A stretch of 32,897 bases of DNA from contig JAGWAX010000005.1 in the NCBI GenBank assembly GCA_021296175.1, forward strand, positions 1 through 32,897. Direction: 5' to 3'. The translations under genes and the position numbers were made by a program. The notes under the pieces are model-generated. The model was not told the DNA's origin. It searched no databases and was given only the letters and a program-made list of their open reading frames with translations. Source of the stretch: Nitrosopumilaceae archaeon. Its GTDB lineage: Archaea; Thermoproteota; Nitrososphaeria; Nitrososphaerales; Nitrosopumilaceae. Shown here piece by piece: positions 16,443-24,980 of this stretch (within the stretch, counting starts at the first letter, position 1; each line of letters begins with the position of its first letter).

Positions 16443-17189
16443 ATGGTTACTGGTACGTCGGCAGCAAGACTGGAGGTGCCAAAGACGGCAGGGCCAAAAA
16501 TACTAGCACTGTCCGCGTGCGCACTGGGTCTGTTTTTCATCTTGTCGGCCGGACTTGTCACTCCCTCTTTTGCCCATACCACCATCGCAGTCGACAAGTA
16601 TGATGTCGAGGCCGGATGGGACGTGGAGCCCCCCATAGTGGGACTGAGAAACTCGGTCATACTGTCGGTAGTCGAGCGCGGTGAGATAGAGGGCCAGTCC
16701 ACTGGTGTCACGCATGTTTTCCGCGGCGTGGGGGCGACGATACTGTTCGGCGGCGAGTCAAAGGTGCTTGCCTTCAACCCCACCGACCTGCCGGGACACT
16801 ACAAGGCCCCGATAATTCCGACCAGAACCGGAACGTACCTGCTCCAAGTGCAGGGTGACATTAGGGGCACGCCCGTGGATATTGTAATTCCAGTCGAGGA
16901 CGTGGAGCACACAGCGGCGCTGGACTTTCCGCCTGTTGCAGGCGGGGGTAGCAGCAGTGTAGGCGGCAGCGGAGGAGCGGATGCGGCCGACATCATCGCA
17001 ATAAAAAAGGCGGTATCCTCCCTGCAGCAGGATGTCTCGGGGCTGAGATCCGGCGAGGGTGTTGCCGTGCCTGGCAACGATAGTGGTGCAGGCGGACTCT
17101 CGTACAACTTTGCAGTCATGGGGCTCTCCATGTCTGCCGTCGCCATCGTGATGGGCGTGATATCCCTGACTCGAAGGCCTGCTGCCTGA
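16443..17189 (+). CDS. Secreted, C-terminally membrane-anchored protein of unknown function next to the CopC/CopD gene
   Basis: 248 residues from ATG 16443; a GTG immediately before it would add one residue. Residues about 20-45 form a signal peptide ending 'PSFAHTTIAVDKYDVEAGW', so the mature protein would begin with a histidine. A beta-rich domain of about 110 residues follows ('PTDLPGHYKAPIIPTRTGTY'), then a Gly/Ser linker, a short coiled region ('IKKAVSSLQQDV') and a C-terminal membrane helix. An N-terminal histidine after cleavage recalls copper proteins of the CopC/YtkA kind, and the gene is divergent from the CopC/CopD fusion, so a copper-related role is possible. I do not recognise the family with certainty. 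Confidence 0.75.
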   Translation: MVTGTSAARLEVPKTAGPKILALSACALGLFFILSAGLVTPSFAHTTIAVDKYDVEAGWDVEPPIVGLRNSVILSVVERGEIEGQSTGVTHVFRGVGATILFGGESKVLAFNPTDLPGHYKAPIIPTRTGTYLLQVQGDIRGTPVDIVIPVEDVEHTAALDFPPVAGGGSSSVGGSGGADAADIIAIKKAVSSLQQDVSGLRSGEGVAVPGNDSGAGGLSYNFAVMGLSMSAVAIVMGVISLTRRPAA

Positions 17190-17356
17190 TGATTGGCACT
17201 GCTTGGGAACCGCGCTCAATCTCCTCGAATCCGCGCTTTGTCCTTTTTGACTGTGAGGTGGCCCGCGTATGTAACTTGGCTTGGATGAAGGGCGCCCTGT
17301 TTTAGTTATGAAAGTTAAAAATATGTAGACAATGTAATGTGCTGTTGCCTGTTACA
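17190..17356. terminator. Convergent spacer with a 7-bp hairpin
   Basis: The gap between two convergent genes contains AATGTAA (17331-17337) and TTACATT (17352-17358), which can pair around a 14-base loop overlapping the stop of the leftward gene. A T-rich run (17297-17303) lies nearby. It may act in termination; evidence is limited to the repeat. Confidence 0.3.
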
Positions 17357-18298
17357 TTATCTGTTTTGGGGGTTTTCTGTGTGAAGTCTTGCACGTACCA
17401 GTTTGGTGCACTTCAGGATTGCAAACGCTGGAATTCCAACATACATTCCCAGGTTCAGCAGGACAACTGATATGCCGTATCCGAGCATCTCCGTCTCTGT
17501 GTCAATGTCTGCATGGTTTAGCAGCGAGAGTGTGGAGAGCATTGGAGTTAGTGCCACCTTGACTGTTTCCCTGAACGCCGGATTCTCTCTTTCGAGATCT
17601 GCCACCGCCGGGGAGAATGTATAGTATATGCTGTTGAATCCGGACATAAATGCCGTACCGGACTCTGTTGCAAGTACCGTGTTGTCTCTCAGTTCTCTAA
17701 GTTGCTGAACTTGTGGTGCAAGCTCGGAGCCAAATGCCGCAGTTGCAATAAGGCAACCACCGGTCTCCTCGTCTGCCGCCGACGCGTCATCCATCATGGT
17801 GTCGTCCATCATCTCCTCGTCGTCGCCCATCATGGTATCATCCATCATGGTGTCGTCCATCATCTCCTCGTCGTCGCCCATCATGGTATCGTCATCACCA
17901 TGTGTTGCTTCTACTATGATCTGGCCGATCATCCACGGATGAACAAGGCAGTAGTGACTGTATTCTCCCTCTTCATCTATTGTGAACTCGTACGTGGCCC
18001 CGACCAATACCAAGCCGCTGTCAAACACGCCGGTCATGCCGTCTGCTGGAGAGCCTGATGTCAGTGTGTGTGCTGCATTGTCTGTGTTTGAGAAAGTTAT
18101 CGTGGTTCCTGGAGCTACTGTCAGTATGGGCATGTTGTAACAACCCTCGTCGGTCTGCTCACATCCTGCGGTGGCCGACCCTGCAAGGGGCTCGAGCACC
18201 GTATTCGGATGATCTGCAAATACCGGGGGGGTAGTCGCAACCATTCCTGCCACAAGTACGGACAGTAAAAAGAACGAACTGATTGTTCTAGTCTTCAT
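17357..18298 (-). CDS. Cupredoxin (plastocyanin-like) with CFI-box C-terminal domain
   Basis: 313 residues. Signal peptide 1-29; cupredoxin domain about 30-131 with type-1 copper ligands H77 ('NAAHTL'), C117, H120 and M123 ('YCLVHPWMIG'). C46 and C53 may form a disulfide. An acidic linker follows with two copies of a 17-residue unit 'TMMGDDEEMMDDTMMDD' (138-171). Then comes a CFI-box C-terminal domain beginning 'GGCLIATAAFGSELAP' (C182), with 'LRELRDN' and a hydrophobic segment (about 272-296). The cupredoxin likely carries electrons or copper at the cell surface, tethered by the C-terminal domain. Such blue copper proteins are abundant in ammonia-oxidising archaea. A TATA box is centred about 25 bases before ATG 18298. 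Confidence 0.9.
   Translation of the reverse strand: MKTRTISSFFLLSVLVAGMVATTPPVFADHPNTVLEPLAGSATAGCEQTDEGCYNMPILTVAPGTTITFSNTDNAAHTLTSGSPADGMTGVFDSGLVLVGATYEFTIDEEGEYSHYCLVHPWMIGQIIVEATHGDDDTMMGDDEEMMDDTMMDDTMMGDDEEMMDDTMMDDASAADEETGGCLIATAAFGSELAPQVQQLRELRDNTVLATESGTAFMSGFNSIYYTFSPAVADLERENPAFRETVKVALTPMLSTLSLLNHADIDTETEMLGYGISVVLLNLGMYVGIPAFAILKCTKLVRARLHTENPQNR
17786..17887 (-). repeat. 51-bp tandem duplication coding the Met/Asp linker
   Basis: Two adjacent 51-base units (17786-17836 and 17837-17887) differ at only one base. Each encodes the 17-residue acidic Met-rich unit of the cupredoxin linker. Near identity points to recent expansion or ongoing homogenisation. Confidence 0.85.
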
Positions 18299-18343
18299 TA
18301 TTAGGTCTAACTCGTTGGGTTTTAAAAATTTTTATCTGATTGT

Positions 18344-20350
18344 TCACATATGAGTGACCGATCTGTGGTTTACATGCTGCCGCCTTTCTACCACCCGCAT
18401 GCTCGTGTCTGGCAGTCTGTCGTCTCTCCACCTCTTTAATCTCTCACACGCTATGACTGTGACTGCAACCGGGAGTGCCACGTAGACTGCCCCGTTCAGC
18501 GCGATTATGGAGATGCCGTATGCCAGCATGTCGTATTCCGTCCCTATACTGGTGCCGTCAAGCAACATGAGCGATACCAGCATGGGTGTCAGTGCGATTC
18601 TGGTCATGTCACGCAGCGTTTGGTGCTCCCTTTGAAGGTCGGCCACTGCAGGGGAGAACGTATAGTATATGGAGTTGAATCCGGACATGAATGCCGTGCC
18701 GTATGCGGTTCTCAGTATGGTATTGTCCCTCAGCTCCCTGAGCTGCTGTACCTGCGGGGCAAGCTCGGAGCCGTATGCGGCAGTCGCAATGAGGCAGCCG
18801 CCGCCCTCTTCCTCATTGTAGGACGTTTCTCCCGCCCCGTTCGCACCTGCCGTTACGCCTATCGTACCGTCGTCTATGACGGCGCCGCCTGATACCCTGT
18901 CTATTACGATAGGCATGGAGGTTCTGGCGCGCTCGTTGCCCTGCAGCCTCTCAAAGTTGAGGTATGCTATCCCGGAGACGCCCTGGGGCATCTCAAACTC
19001 CGCCACGTTTGTGGGGTCGTCCCTCGAGTCCGTACTGACGCCTGACTGCTCAAAGATGGTACTGCCGTCCTCCGTTGTTACGGAAAAGTGGTACTCTGCT
19101 GCAATGGGCGCGCCCTTCAAAAAGACGTCTGTTACCTCGAAGATTATCCTGGCGTTCTGGCCGGACCTCAGCTCCTCTGGTTCCCACGAGGCGAATATCC
19201 GGAACTGGCCGTTCTCCGTCACTGACGCTATGCGCGTATGGTTGGTGTCGGGCCTGATTACAAAGTTCATGATGTCGTCCTCCTGGCCGCCGCCGCCGTC
19301 TCGTATGCTGTAGAGCTGCTCCTGAGGTACGATAAAGTGCACTATTCTCTCCCCCGTGAAAAAGTCGTCAATCAGCACCGTCTCCTCTGGTAGCCTTACG
19401 TCGTTTATGTAGAGCTCGAATCCCGACAGCAGGAGGTCCCCATACGTGTCCGGTATAGAGAGCTCCTCGTGCACCACATATGACTGGTCTATGTTAGAGT
19501 CGCTCCACTCAAACGGCATAGAGTACCTGATCTCCCTTGTCTTGGAGTCGTACTCAAAACCGGCTATCTTGTCGTAGTATGTGATGACCCTGATGTACTG
19601 GTCCCCAAAGTTGGGATCCTTTACGCCGTACGTGGTTATCATCGGGATGGATATGCCAGAGTCGTACCCTATCGGGGAGGCCAGGCGTTCTGAATAGTCG
19701 CCTGCCGTAACTATGGAAATGTCAAACTTGTAGAGTCCACCGTCTGCAAGGCTTGGCCCTGACACGCGGACGTTCCTGCTCTCGACTCCGAGCAGGTACG
19801 AGACAATGTCGTACTGATCGCCTCCCTCTCCCCCGTCGCGCACTGTTATCTCATCGCCCGCGCTGTCGTCTGATGCAAAGTTAAAGACGAGAAACCCGTT
19901 ATCGGCCCTGAATTCCCGCTCAAAGAGGAACTTGTTTCCAAGCTCGGCCCTGATGTAAAACGTCACGTCGCGGAGCGTAACTTTCGAGTCAAAGTCGACG
20001 AGAGCTACCCCTATCTGCAGGTCTTCGCCCGGCACGATCCCGGCCGGTGGCCGTCCCGTCGTCTCCGGCGGTGGGGGGGCAGACGATGATATCTCCAGGG
20101 CAACCTGCCGCCCGTTCAGTTCTACCGGGGGGAACGTCTCGCTCGACGTGCCGTGCCCTGCGGCAGGCTGTATGCCGGATGCGGCCATCGCCGTAACGCA
20201 TACTGCCGTCAAGACAAGGACTGCGGCAAGGGATGCGTACGGCGATGGTTGTGGTTGTTGTCGTTGGGCCGGATGCCGCTGTCGTAGACATCCTCCTGCC
20301 GCGAGTATCGGCCCCCCCGTTGTTGCAGCTGTGGTTGTCATGCTTGCCAT
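18344..20350 (-). CDS. Large secreted surface protein with CFI-box C-terminal domain
   Basis: 668 residues from ATG 20350, three bases after the stop of a small upstream ORF. A long cytoplasmic N-terminus precedes a signal/anchor helix (about 40-60). The extracellular core has the family motifs: 'GLYKFDISI' (206), 'FEYDSKTREIRYSMPFEWSD' (265-284), 'YVVHEELSIP' (291), 'GERIVHFIVPQ' (333), and a second beta domain from about 385 ('ASWEPEELRSGQ'). The C-terminal CFI-box starts 'GGGCLIATAAYGSELAP' (C519) and ends with hydrophobic helices (about 607-635) and a basic tail. The core is shared with the proteins at 5892, 20613 and 25133. Function unknown; probably an envelope component. Confidence 0.85.
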   Translation of the reverse strand: MASMTTTAATTGGPILAAGGCLRQRHPAQRQQPQPSPYASLAAVLVLTAVCVTAMAASGIQPAAGHGTSSETFPPVELNGRQVALEISSSAPPPPETTGRPPAGIVPGEDLQIGVALVDFDSKVTLRDVTFYIRAELGNKFLFEREFRADNGFLVFNFASDDSAGDEITVRDGGEGGDQYDIVSYLLGVESRNVRVSGPSLADGGLYKFDISIVTAGDYSERLASPIGYDSGISIPMITTYGVKDPNFGDQYIRVITYYDKIAGFEYDSKTREIRYSMPFEWSDSNIDQSYVVHEELSIPDTYGDLLLSGFELYINDVRLPEETVLIDDFFTGERIVHFIVPQEQLYSIRDGGGGQEDDIMNFVIRPDTNHTRIASVTENGQFRIFASWEPEELRSGQNARIIFEVTDVFLKGAPIAAEYHFSVTTEDGSTIFEQSGVSTDSRDDPTNVAEFEMPQGVSGIAYLNFERLQGNERARTSMPIVIDRVSGGAVIDDGTIGVTAGANGAGETSYNEEEGGGCLIATAAYGSELAPQVQQLRELRDNTILRTAYGTAFMSGFNSIYYTFSPAVADLQREHQTLRDMTRIALTPMLVSLMLLDGTSIGTEYDMLAYGISIIALNGAVYVALPVAVTVIACERLKRWRDDRLPDTSMRVVERRQHVNHRSVTHM

Positions 20351-20353
20351 TGA

Positions 20354-20569
20354 TCATGTCCACTTGTCAGGACTCTTTCTTCTGATATGCTTCCCATCAA
20401 TCGATATGAGATCTTCATGCTCAAAGACCGTATGCCACCTGCCGTTGTCGGGGAATATCCTGTCCATCTCCCGTACCCTATCCTTGGTTGGCGGCCTGTT
20501 TGTCAGGGCCCCCCACTTCATGTTGTCGATCTTTGGCATTATCTCGTTTATGTCTCTCATTACAATCAT
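20354..20569 (-). CDS. Small protein of unknown function upstream of the surface protein gene
   Basis: 71 residues, or 68 from a second ATG at 20560. It contains 'INEIMPKIDNMKWGAL' and 'FPDNGRWHTVFEHEDL', and ends with a basic tail. There is no signal peptide, membrane segment or cysteine, so it is probably cytoplasmic. The stop lies three bases before the ATG of the 668-residue gene, which suggests one transcript, and a TATA-like 'ctttaa' precedes it. No gene is present on the other strand. I do not recognise the family. Confidence 0.55.
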   Translation of the reverse strand: MIVMRDINEIMPKIDNMKWGALTNRPPTKDRVREMDRIFPDNGRWHTVFEHEDLISIDGKHIRRKSPDKWT

Positions 20570-20612
20570 TCTCGTCTGTTGTGTTAAAGCTTATCGCGTC
20601 CAACCGCTGCCG

Positions 20613-22352
20613 TCAGGTCACGCGTATTATTCCCTCTTTTATCAGGTACTGCAGGCCTGACACAAAGGACCCGTCGTCTATTGCGCCCTCGGCCCACCAG
20701 CCCGCGTTGGTCTTTATCCACGACGGTATCTCTGCCGCCGCCGCACCATCCGTAGTGCCGTCTAGGCCCTGGTCGTCGCCGCCATCGGCGACTGGCACCA
20801 CGAGTACTCCGCTCTGTATCAGGTACTGTATGCCGGTCACAAACGTGGCGTCGTCTATTGCGCCCTCGGCCCACCAGCCCGCGTTGGTCTTTATCCACGA
20901 CGGTATCTCTGCCGCCTCCGTGCTTGGGGGAGTGCCGTCTGCGGGCGCCCCGGGCCCGATCTCTATGAGCCCGGATCCGATTCCCGAATACGTGGGGTCG
21001 TAGTCAAGGCCGGTCCCGTATACAATCACATCCATCCTGATCAGTCCCTCAGACGGTATCTTGATGTTCTGCACGTCTATGCCTTCCAGCGAGGCTATCC
21101 CCGTATTGAGCGGGTCGTTTCCAGAAAACCTTGCTATCTGACTGCCCGACTCGTCGCTCACTATGTATCCGTACCAGACGTCCTTGATCAGCTTGTTGTT
21201 CTGATTCAGGAAAGTGAACTCGAACGGGATCTCATCGCCCGCGCCGTACTGCCCGTCCCACTCTATGATTACGGTCGTCGGGGCTTTCTCCTGCATGGTC
21301 TCAAGATCCACCAGGTAAAACTCCACGGAGCTGACATCCACCTCCTCGATGGGAACGAGCTTCAGGTTCATGTTCTTGCTCTCGAACCTGTCGTCCTCCA
21401 TGCTCTCGCTGATCCTTTGCAGCTCGTTGTTGGTTATCAGGAAGTGGATCACGTTTGTGTCCTCGTCCCAGTAGGGATCATTCAGCAGGGCCCGCTGATC
21501 CACCTCCACCCCGTTTACGTACCCCTTGAACTGCTTGCCCTCGGCATACGGCACAAAGTCCTTGGGGATCCTGATCTCCTCGTGCACCACCTGGACTAGG
21601 TCGACATAGTCCGGCGTCCAGTCAAACGCCATGTCGAACGTGATGGAGTTGTCTGACGGTTCAAATTCAAAGTTCTTTACGTCGTCGTAGTACGTCTTGA
21701 TTATTACGGGAATCTCCTCGGCGTGGGCGGCCTGTATTGCAAAGTTCTGCTCCTGGGCCACGCTGACAAACGTGTCGTAGCTCAGCCTCTCTGCAAGCTG
21801 CACTCTGGGGCTGGTCGCGCCTTCGATGTCGACGCGTACGTGGTACAGCCCCCCCTTCTCGAATATGGGCCCTGTTATGGTGGGCCTCGCGCATACGTCG
21901 TAGTTGTCGCCGGTGCACGGCTCCCCGTACACGAACAGGGCGCCGGGCGAGCTGACGTGCTCCGAGCCGCCGTACTTGCTGCATAGTCGCGGCTCCGCCT
22001 GGTCGCAGTCCGCATTGGGGCGGATCTCCACGTCGAGGCTCCCGTCTGGATCGTAAAAGAGGTTCCTTGCAAGCAGCTCGCCGCCGCGCCACATCTCTAT
22101 CCTGTACGTGACCTTTTCGAGCGTGGTATCTGTCAGCGTGTCAAAAAACCTGACCTTCATGTTTATGTCGTCGATGTCCCCTATCGTGATGTCCGATGGC
22201 GTGAGGTCTGTGCGTACGGTCACCTCCATTCCCGAAAAGCTGATGGGTGGTGCCTGGTCGCCTCCGAGTCCGTGCCCAGAGACCGTCTGGACGGCAGCCG
22301 GAATTATGGCAATGGCGACTATGGTCGCTAGCAGCGCAAGTCTATTGTACAA
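20613..22352 (-). CDS. Large secreted surface protein with two C-terminal GWW repeats
   Basis: 579 residues from TTG 22352, chosen because TATA 'tatattta' (22373-22380) is about 25 bases upstream; GTG 22370 is an alternative adding six residues. A signal helix ends near 'TVSGHG'. The extracellular core shares family motifs: '[17 protein letters not shown]', '[12 protein letters not shown]' and '[11 protein letters not shown]'. Pairs of cysteines occur in an insertion near residues 110-150. The C-terminus has two repeats of about 38 residues beginning '[19 protein letters not shown]', with no PEFG or CFI-box anchor. The repeat is common in thaumarchaeal surface proteins and may bind the cell envelope, which is inference. 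Divergent from the gene at 22479. Confidence 0.85.
   Translation of the reverse strand: MYNRLALLATIVAIAIIPAAVQTVSGHGLGGDQAPPISFSGMEVTVRTDLTPSDITIGDIDDINMKVRFFDTLTDTTLEKVTYRIEMWRGGELLARNLFYDPDGSLDVEIRPNADCDQAEPRLCSKYGGSEHVSSPGALFVYGEPCTGDNYDVCARPTITGPIFEKGGLYHVRVDIEGATSPRVQLAERLSYDTFVSVAQEQNFAIQAAHAEEIPVIIKTYYDDVKNFEFEPSDNSITFDMAFDWTPDYVDLVQVVHEEIRIPKDFVPYAEGKQFKGYVNGVEVDQRALLNDPYWDEDTNVIHFLITNNELQRISESMEDDRFESKNMNLKLVPIEEVDVSSVEFYLVDLETMQEKAPTTVIIEWDGQYGAGDEIPFEFTFLNQNNKLIKDVWYGYIVSDESGSQIARFSGNDPLNTGIASLEGIDVQNIKIPSEGLIRMDVIVYGTGLDYDPTYSGIGSGLIEIGPGAPADGTPPSTEAAEIPSWIKTNAGWWAEGAIDDATFVTGIQYLIQSGVLVVPVADGGDDQGLDGTTDGAAAAEIPSWIKTNAGWWAEGAIDDGSFVSGLQYLIKEGIIRVT
20673..20916 (-). repeat. Two identical 67-bp segments inside the GWW repeats
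   Basis: Bases 20673-20739 and 20850-20916 are identical over 67 bases, while the DNA between them differs. They encode the '[12 protein letters not shown]' core. Identity at third codon positions suggests recent duplication or gene conversion. Confidence 0.85.
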
Positions 22353-22478
22353 TATTCCAAATAGTTTCACACTATATTTAAAGATCAAAGGGACGCATGC
22401 ATGCGTCCCCGTCCATGCGCGGTCACGCCTGTCGTCGGGCCCCGCGTTGGAACGTTTTTTATCTGTGTAACCCGTATC
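22353..22478. promoter_or_regulatory. Divergent promoters with a 20-bp perfect palindrome
   Basis: The leftward TATA is 'tatattta' (22373-22380). The rightward TATA is 'ttttttatc' (about 22455-22463), placed about 26 bases before ATG 22485. Between them, at 22390-22409, stands 'gggacgcatgcatgcgtccc', a perfect 20-bp palindrome whose edge is 10 bases upstream of the leftward TATA. That position suits an activator or shared regulator of the two GWW-repeat genes. Confidence 0.65.
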
Positions 22479-23228
22479 ATGTTTATGAAGGCAGTCTTGG
22501 TTGCTCTGGTGCTTGCCGCTGCATGCGTGCTTGCCGCCGGACATCAGGCGCATGCCGAGACCCAGACCTTGTCCACCGAGCAGGGAGCCATAGACGTCCA
22601 GCTCGTGTATGACGACATGATAATGCCGGGCGAGGAGACCAAGATCAAGGTGGACTTTCTGAATCCCGTAACCGGTAGGACTCAGGAGCACATAGACTAT
22701 ACGATTACGATTACCAGAGATGGGGAGCAGGTATTCGGACCTACCAACCTCATACATACGTCTCCCGGCACCATAACTCTCCCGGTACAGTTCCAGAATG
22801 CCGGCGTCCATTCCTTGGGCTTTACGGTGGAGGGGATACTCTTCCAGCCCATTCCCGCCGAGGCCGTATCATTTGAGATACCTGTGGGGGAGGATGTATC
22901 GGCACCCGCAGCGCCAGACGTGGCGGTGATCCCGCCGTGGGTCAAGAGCAACGCCGGGTGGTGGGCCGACGGCCTGATAGACGATGCCACGTTTGTATCC
23001 GGAATCGAGTATCTGATACGGAGCGGCATACTGGTCGTTCCCGTCGCCGATACTGCCAGTGACCCGGGTAACGGTGCGGACGGCAGTGGGGGAGAGGACG
23101 CGCCGGGGCCGCAGATCCCGCCGTGGGTCAAGAGCAACGCCGGGTGGTGGGCCGACGGCCTGATAGACGATGCCACGTTCGTGAGCGCCCTGCAGTTTCT
23201 GATTACGGCCGGAATCATACGGGTCTGA
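22479..23228 (+). CDS. Secreted protein with one beta domain and two GWW repeats
   Basis: 249 residues from ATG 22479, or 247 from ATG 22485, which fits the TATA box better. Residues 1-26 are a signal peptide ending '[10 protein letters not shown]'. An Ig-like domain of about 110 residues ('[20 protein letters not shown]') is followed by two repeats beginning '[19 protein letters not shown]', ending '[13 protein letters not shown]'. There is no membrane anchor, so the repeats are the only candidate for attachment. It is divergent from the larger GWW protein and may be co-regulated with it. Two 65-base segments (22929-22993 and 23115-23179) inside the repeats are identical. Function unknown. 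Confidence 0.85.
   Translation: MFMKAVLVALVLAAACVLAAGHQAHAETQTLSTEQGAIDVQLVYDDMIMPGEETKIKVDFLNPVTGRTQEHIDYTITITRDGEQVFGPTNLIHTSPGTITLPVQFQNAGVHSLGFTVEGILFQPIPAEAVSFEIPVGEDVSAPAAPDVAVIPPWVKSNAGWWADGLIDDATFVSGIEYLIRSGILVVPVADTASDPGNGADGSGGEDAPGPQIPPWVKSNAGWWADGLIDDATFVSALQFLITAGIIRV
22929..23179 (+). repeat. Two identical 65-bp segments inside the GWW repeats
   Basis: Bases 22929-22993 and 23115-23179 are identical and encode '[16 protein letters not shown]' plus the next five residues. The spacer between them is unrelated. As in the neighbouring gene, the two copies inside a gene are more alike than copies between genes. Confidence 0.85.
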
Positions 23229-23347
23229 GTCTTACAGTATGGCGCGCTTTTTCGTGCGGGCGCCTGACTCTGCCTTTTCGACGCGGCATCGCAGGCCGTT
23301 GCGCCTGCAAAGATTGACGTTTGAACCACGCGTCTTAAATTAGGACA

Positions 23348-23758
23348 ATGCCTACTCTGTATATGACAGCCTACGTCCAGTCGCTACGCTCCAACCTGAC
23401 CAGCCTGTTTCTGGTTGCCGTCCTGGGAATCGCGCTGATGCTCTCGGTTCCGGTGGCGTTTCCGCACCTGATGCACGGGTTCCACGCGGCCCACATACTG
23501 CTTCACACGGGCGGCATGATACTCGCGCTCTTCATCACGACGCTGGCCGCCGTCTCATACCGCACGCTGCGCTCAAGACGCCTGCTGCTGACCACAATTG
23601 CATTTGCAAACTTTATGTTTACAGAGGCCCTGCTGCTTGCCTACGCGCTAGAGCCCTCGCTTATCCACTTGGGGGACGCGCACATATCCGAGGTGGGGCA
23701 CCTGCTGATGTTTGCCACGCTGGGACTGCTGGCTCTGGGGGTGCTGAGAAATGACTGA
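23348..23758 (+). CDS. Small membrane protein with a histidine-lined helix
   Basis: 136 residues from ATG 23348. ATG 23363 (131 residues) is better placed, about 26 bases after TATA 'cttaaatta', and may be the true start. Four hydrophobic segments lie near 19-38, 45-70, 79-101 and 115-133. Histidines H40, H43, H46, H49 and H53 follow 3-4 residue spacing along one helical face at a membrane boundary, and H107, H112 and H118 cluster near the last helix. This suggests heme or metal binding. The stop overlaps the start of a winged-helix regulator by 8 bases, so the two are made together. I do not recognise the family. Confidence 0.75.
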   Translation: MPTLYMTAYVQSLRSNLTSLFLVAVLGIALMLSVPVAFPHLMHGFHAAHILLHTGGMILALFITTLAAVSYRTLRSRRLLLTTIAFANFMFTEALLLAYALEPSLIHLGDAHISEVGHLLMFATLGLLALGVLRND

Positions 23759-24275
23759 CAAGTCAGATACGATACTAGAGGCCATAGAGTCAAACCCCGG
23801 CATACACTTTAGGGGAATCATGCGCAAGACCGGGCTCATGAACGGTGTGCTGTCGTACCATCTTGCCAAGCTGGAGCGCAACAACCTGATAATTGCAAGG
23901 CGCCGGCCGCGCACCGCCCGGTTCTATTCCGTGCGGATACCAGAGTCGGATCATGCCGTAATCAGGGCACTGCGCAGGCCCACCCCCCGCGCGCTGCTGA
24001 TCGCGCTTTTGCACGAGGATCCCGAAAACGAGAACGGGCTCTCGTTTGTAGAGTTGGTAAAGAGGGCGGAAAGATCCCCCTCGACTGTGTCACTGTATCT
24101 GTCGCAGCTGGTAAGGGAGAGCTTGGTGGACATGCGTCCGGCCAATTTCAAAAAGCACTACCAGCTCCGGGATCGGGAGCGCATAGACCGCCTGCTTGAG
24201 GATCACGATCCGAGCCTGGTTGGCAGGTACGCCTCGAACTTTGAGGACATGATAAACCCGCTGGGCTCCTCCTAG
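23751..24275 (+). CDS. Double winged-helix transcriptional regulator
   Basis: 174 residues. The first winged helix (about 5-62) has 'NPGIHFRGIMRKTGL' and 'VLSYHLAKLERNNLI', with a wing 'RRPRTARFY'. The second (about 78-150) has 'LSFVELVKRAERSPSTVSLYLSQL'. Both recognition helices look intact. Archaeal tandem winged-helix proteins of this kind bind DNA. Its start lies inside the end of the membrane protein gene, implying a sensor-regulator pair in which the membrane partner controls the DNA-binding protein. Ligand and targets are unknown. Confidence 0.85.
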   Translation: MTDKSDTILEAIESNPGIHFRGIMRKTGLMNGVLSYHLAKLERNNLIIARRRPRTARFYSVRIPESDHAVIRALRRPTPRALLIALLHEDPENENGLSFVELVKRAERSPSTVSLYLSQLVRESLVDMRPANFKKHYQLRDRERIDRLLEDHDPSLVGRYASNFEDMINPLGSS

Positions 24276-24451
24276 CACGTTGTACGGGATCGTATATCCT
24301 GCTGATGTCCCTCATCAAGACCCTGACAGAATCCGCCCCCCGTCTTATCAAATCCTTCTTCCGTGGAAGCAAACCTCCATTTTGACACCTTTGTTATCCT
24401 GTCTATCTCGCGCTCTGCCGGGAGAAGGTTCGTTAGGGGGCGCTTCCTCTT
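24276..24451. other. Non-coding spacer after the regulator
   Basis: No supported gene. Read leftward, an open frame continues from the pseudogene at 24452 after a frame change, ending near 24350, so part of this DNA may be the decayed 3' end of that gene. Confidence 0.35.
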
Positions 24452-24856
24452 TTATGTCAAATTCCATGCCCTGCATGCCGTCTCTGCTGAGATGCCCTGC
24501 CTTGCCAAGTGGTGTACGGAGCTCGCAAACTGTCCGTCAATGATCTTTCCATCCCGTCACCACGCCGTCCTAGTTTCGATCCACTCGATCACCCACGACG
24601 TGAGGTGGATCTCCATCGAGGCCGTGCCTGCTTCCGTAGCCGAAACGTTCATGGAGCCGGGCACATCATCCCTTGTCAGTTCGAACCTAGACAGTACGGC
24701 AAGCGCGTCCTAGAAATCACCGTCGGAAATATCATCCTCAAGCCATCTCTCGGCCGCCTCCCTGGTTCAGCCCGGAATTTCAGAATTATGCTCTTCCTGC
24801 GCCATGACGACAGGCGCCTGTGCTGCCAGCATGATGGCAAGCGTTACTGCGGTCAT
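24452..24856 (-). pseudogene. Broken secreted protein gene with two GWW-type repeats
   Basis: From ATG 24856 the leftward frame begins with a signal peptide ('MTAVTLAIMLAAQAP', cleavage near 'VMAQEE'). It reaches TGA at codon 30, TAG at codon 49, TGA at codon 100 and a final TAA at codon 135. Reading through, codons 26-55 give 'EIPG-stop-TREAAERWLEDD' and 'SDGDF-stop-DALAVL', and codons 88-122 give 'WIETRTAW-stop-RDGKIIDGQF' and 'SSVHHLARQGI'. Both match the 'IPxWxKxNAGWWAxGxIDD' repeat of the neighbouring genes. Both TGA stops fall where the repeat has Trp (TGG). The gene is evidently inactive. Confidence 0.75.
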
Positions 24857-24948
24857 CGACCATAACGGACCTTGGCACCACTGGTGCATGATCAATATCC
24901 GTGTCTTCTGGCTGTGACTGAATTGGTACATATTTCAAATATGCGCCT

Positions 24949-24980
24949 TATTTTTTATAGTCAAGTCTGCTATGTGATAT
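24949..24980 (+). promoter_or_regulatory. TATA box of the 51-residue ORF and Met/His-rich gene
   Basis: 'ttttttata' (about 24950-24958) is centred 26-27 bases before ATG 24981, consistent with a leaderless transcript covering the small ORF and the large gene after it. Confidence 0.6.

Noticed and set aside
17786-17887. Tandem repeats considered as a CRISPR array
   Set aside because: The two units are adjacent without spacers and encode an in-frame protein repeat.
22353-22811. N-terminal extension of the minus-strand GWW-repeat protein
   Set aside because: The frame is open to 22811, but it would overlap the divergent signal-peptide gene and the promoter palindrome. The TATA box and signal peptide place the start at 22352 or 22370.
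24670-24690. T-loop-like 'gttcgaacc' suggesting a tRNA
   Set aside because: No acceptor stem, anticodon arm or D-arm can be placed around it; it lies within the decayed GWW-repeat gene.
24452-24856. TGA read as tryptophan in this organism
   Set aside because: Two TGA codons fall at Trp positions, but the same frame also has a TAG at a non-Trp position, and TGA is used as the normal stop in many genes of the window.
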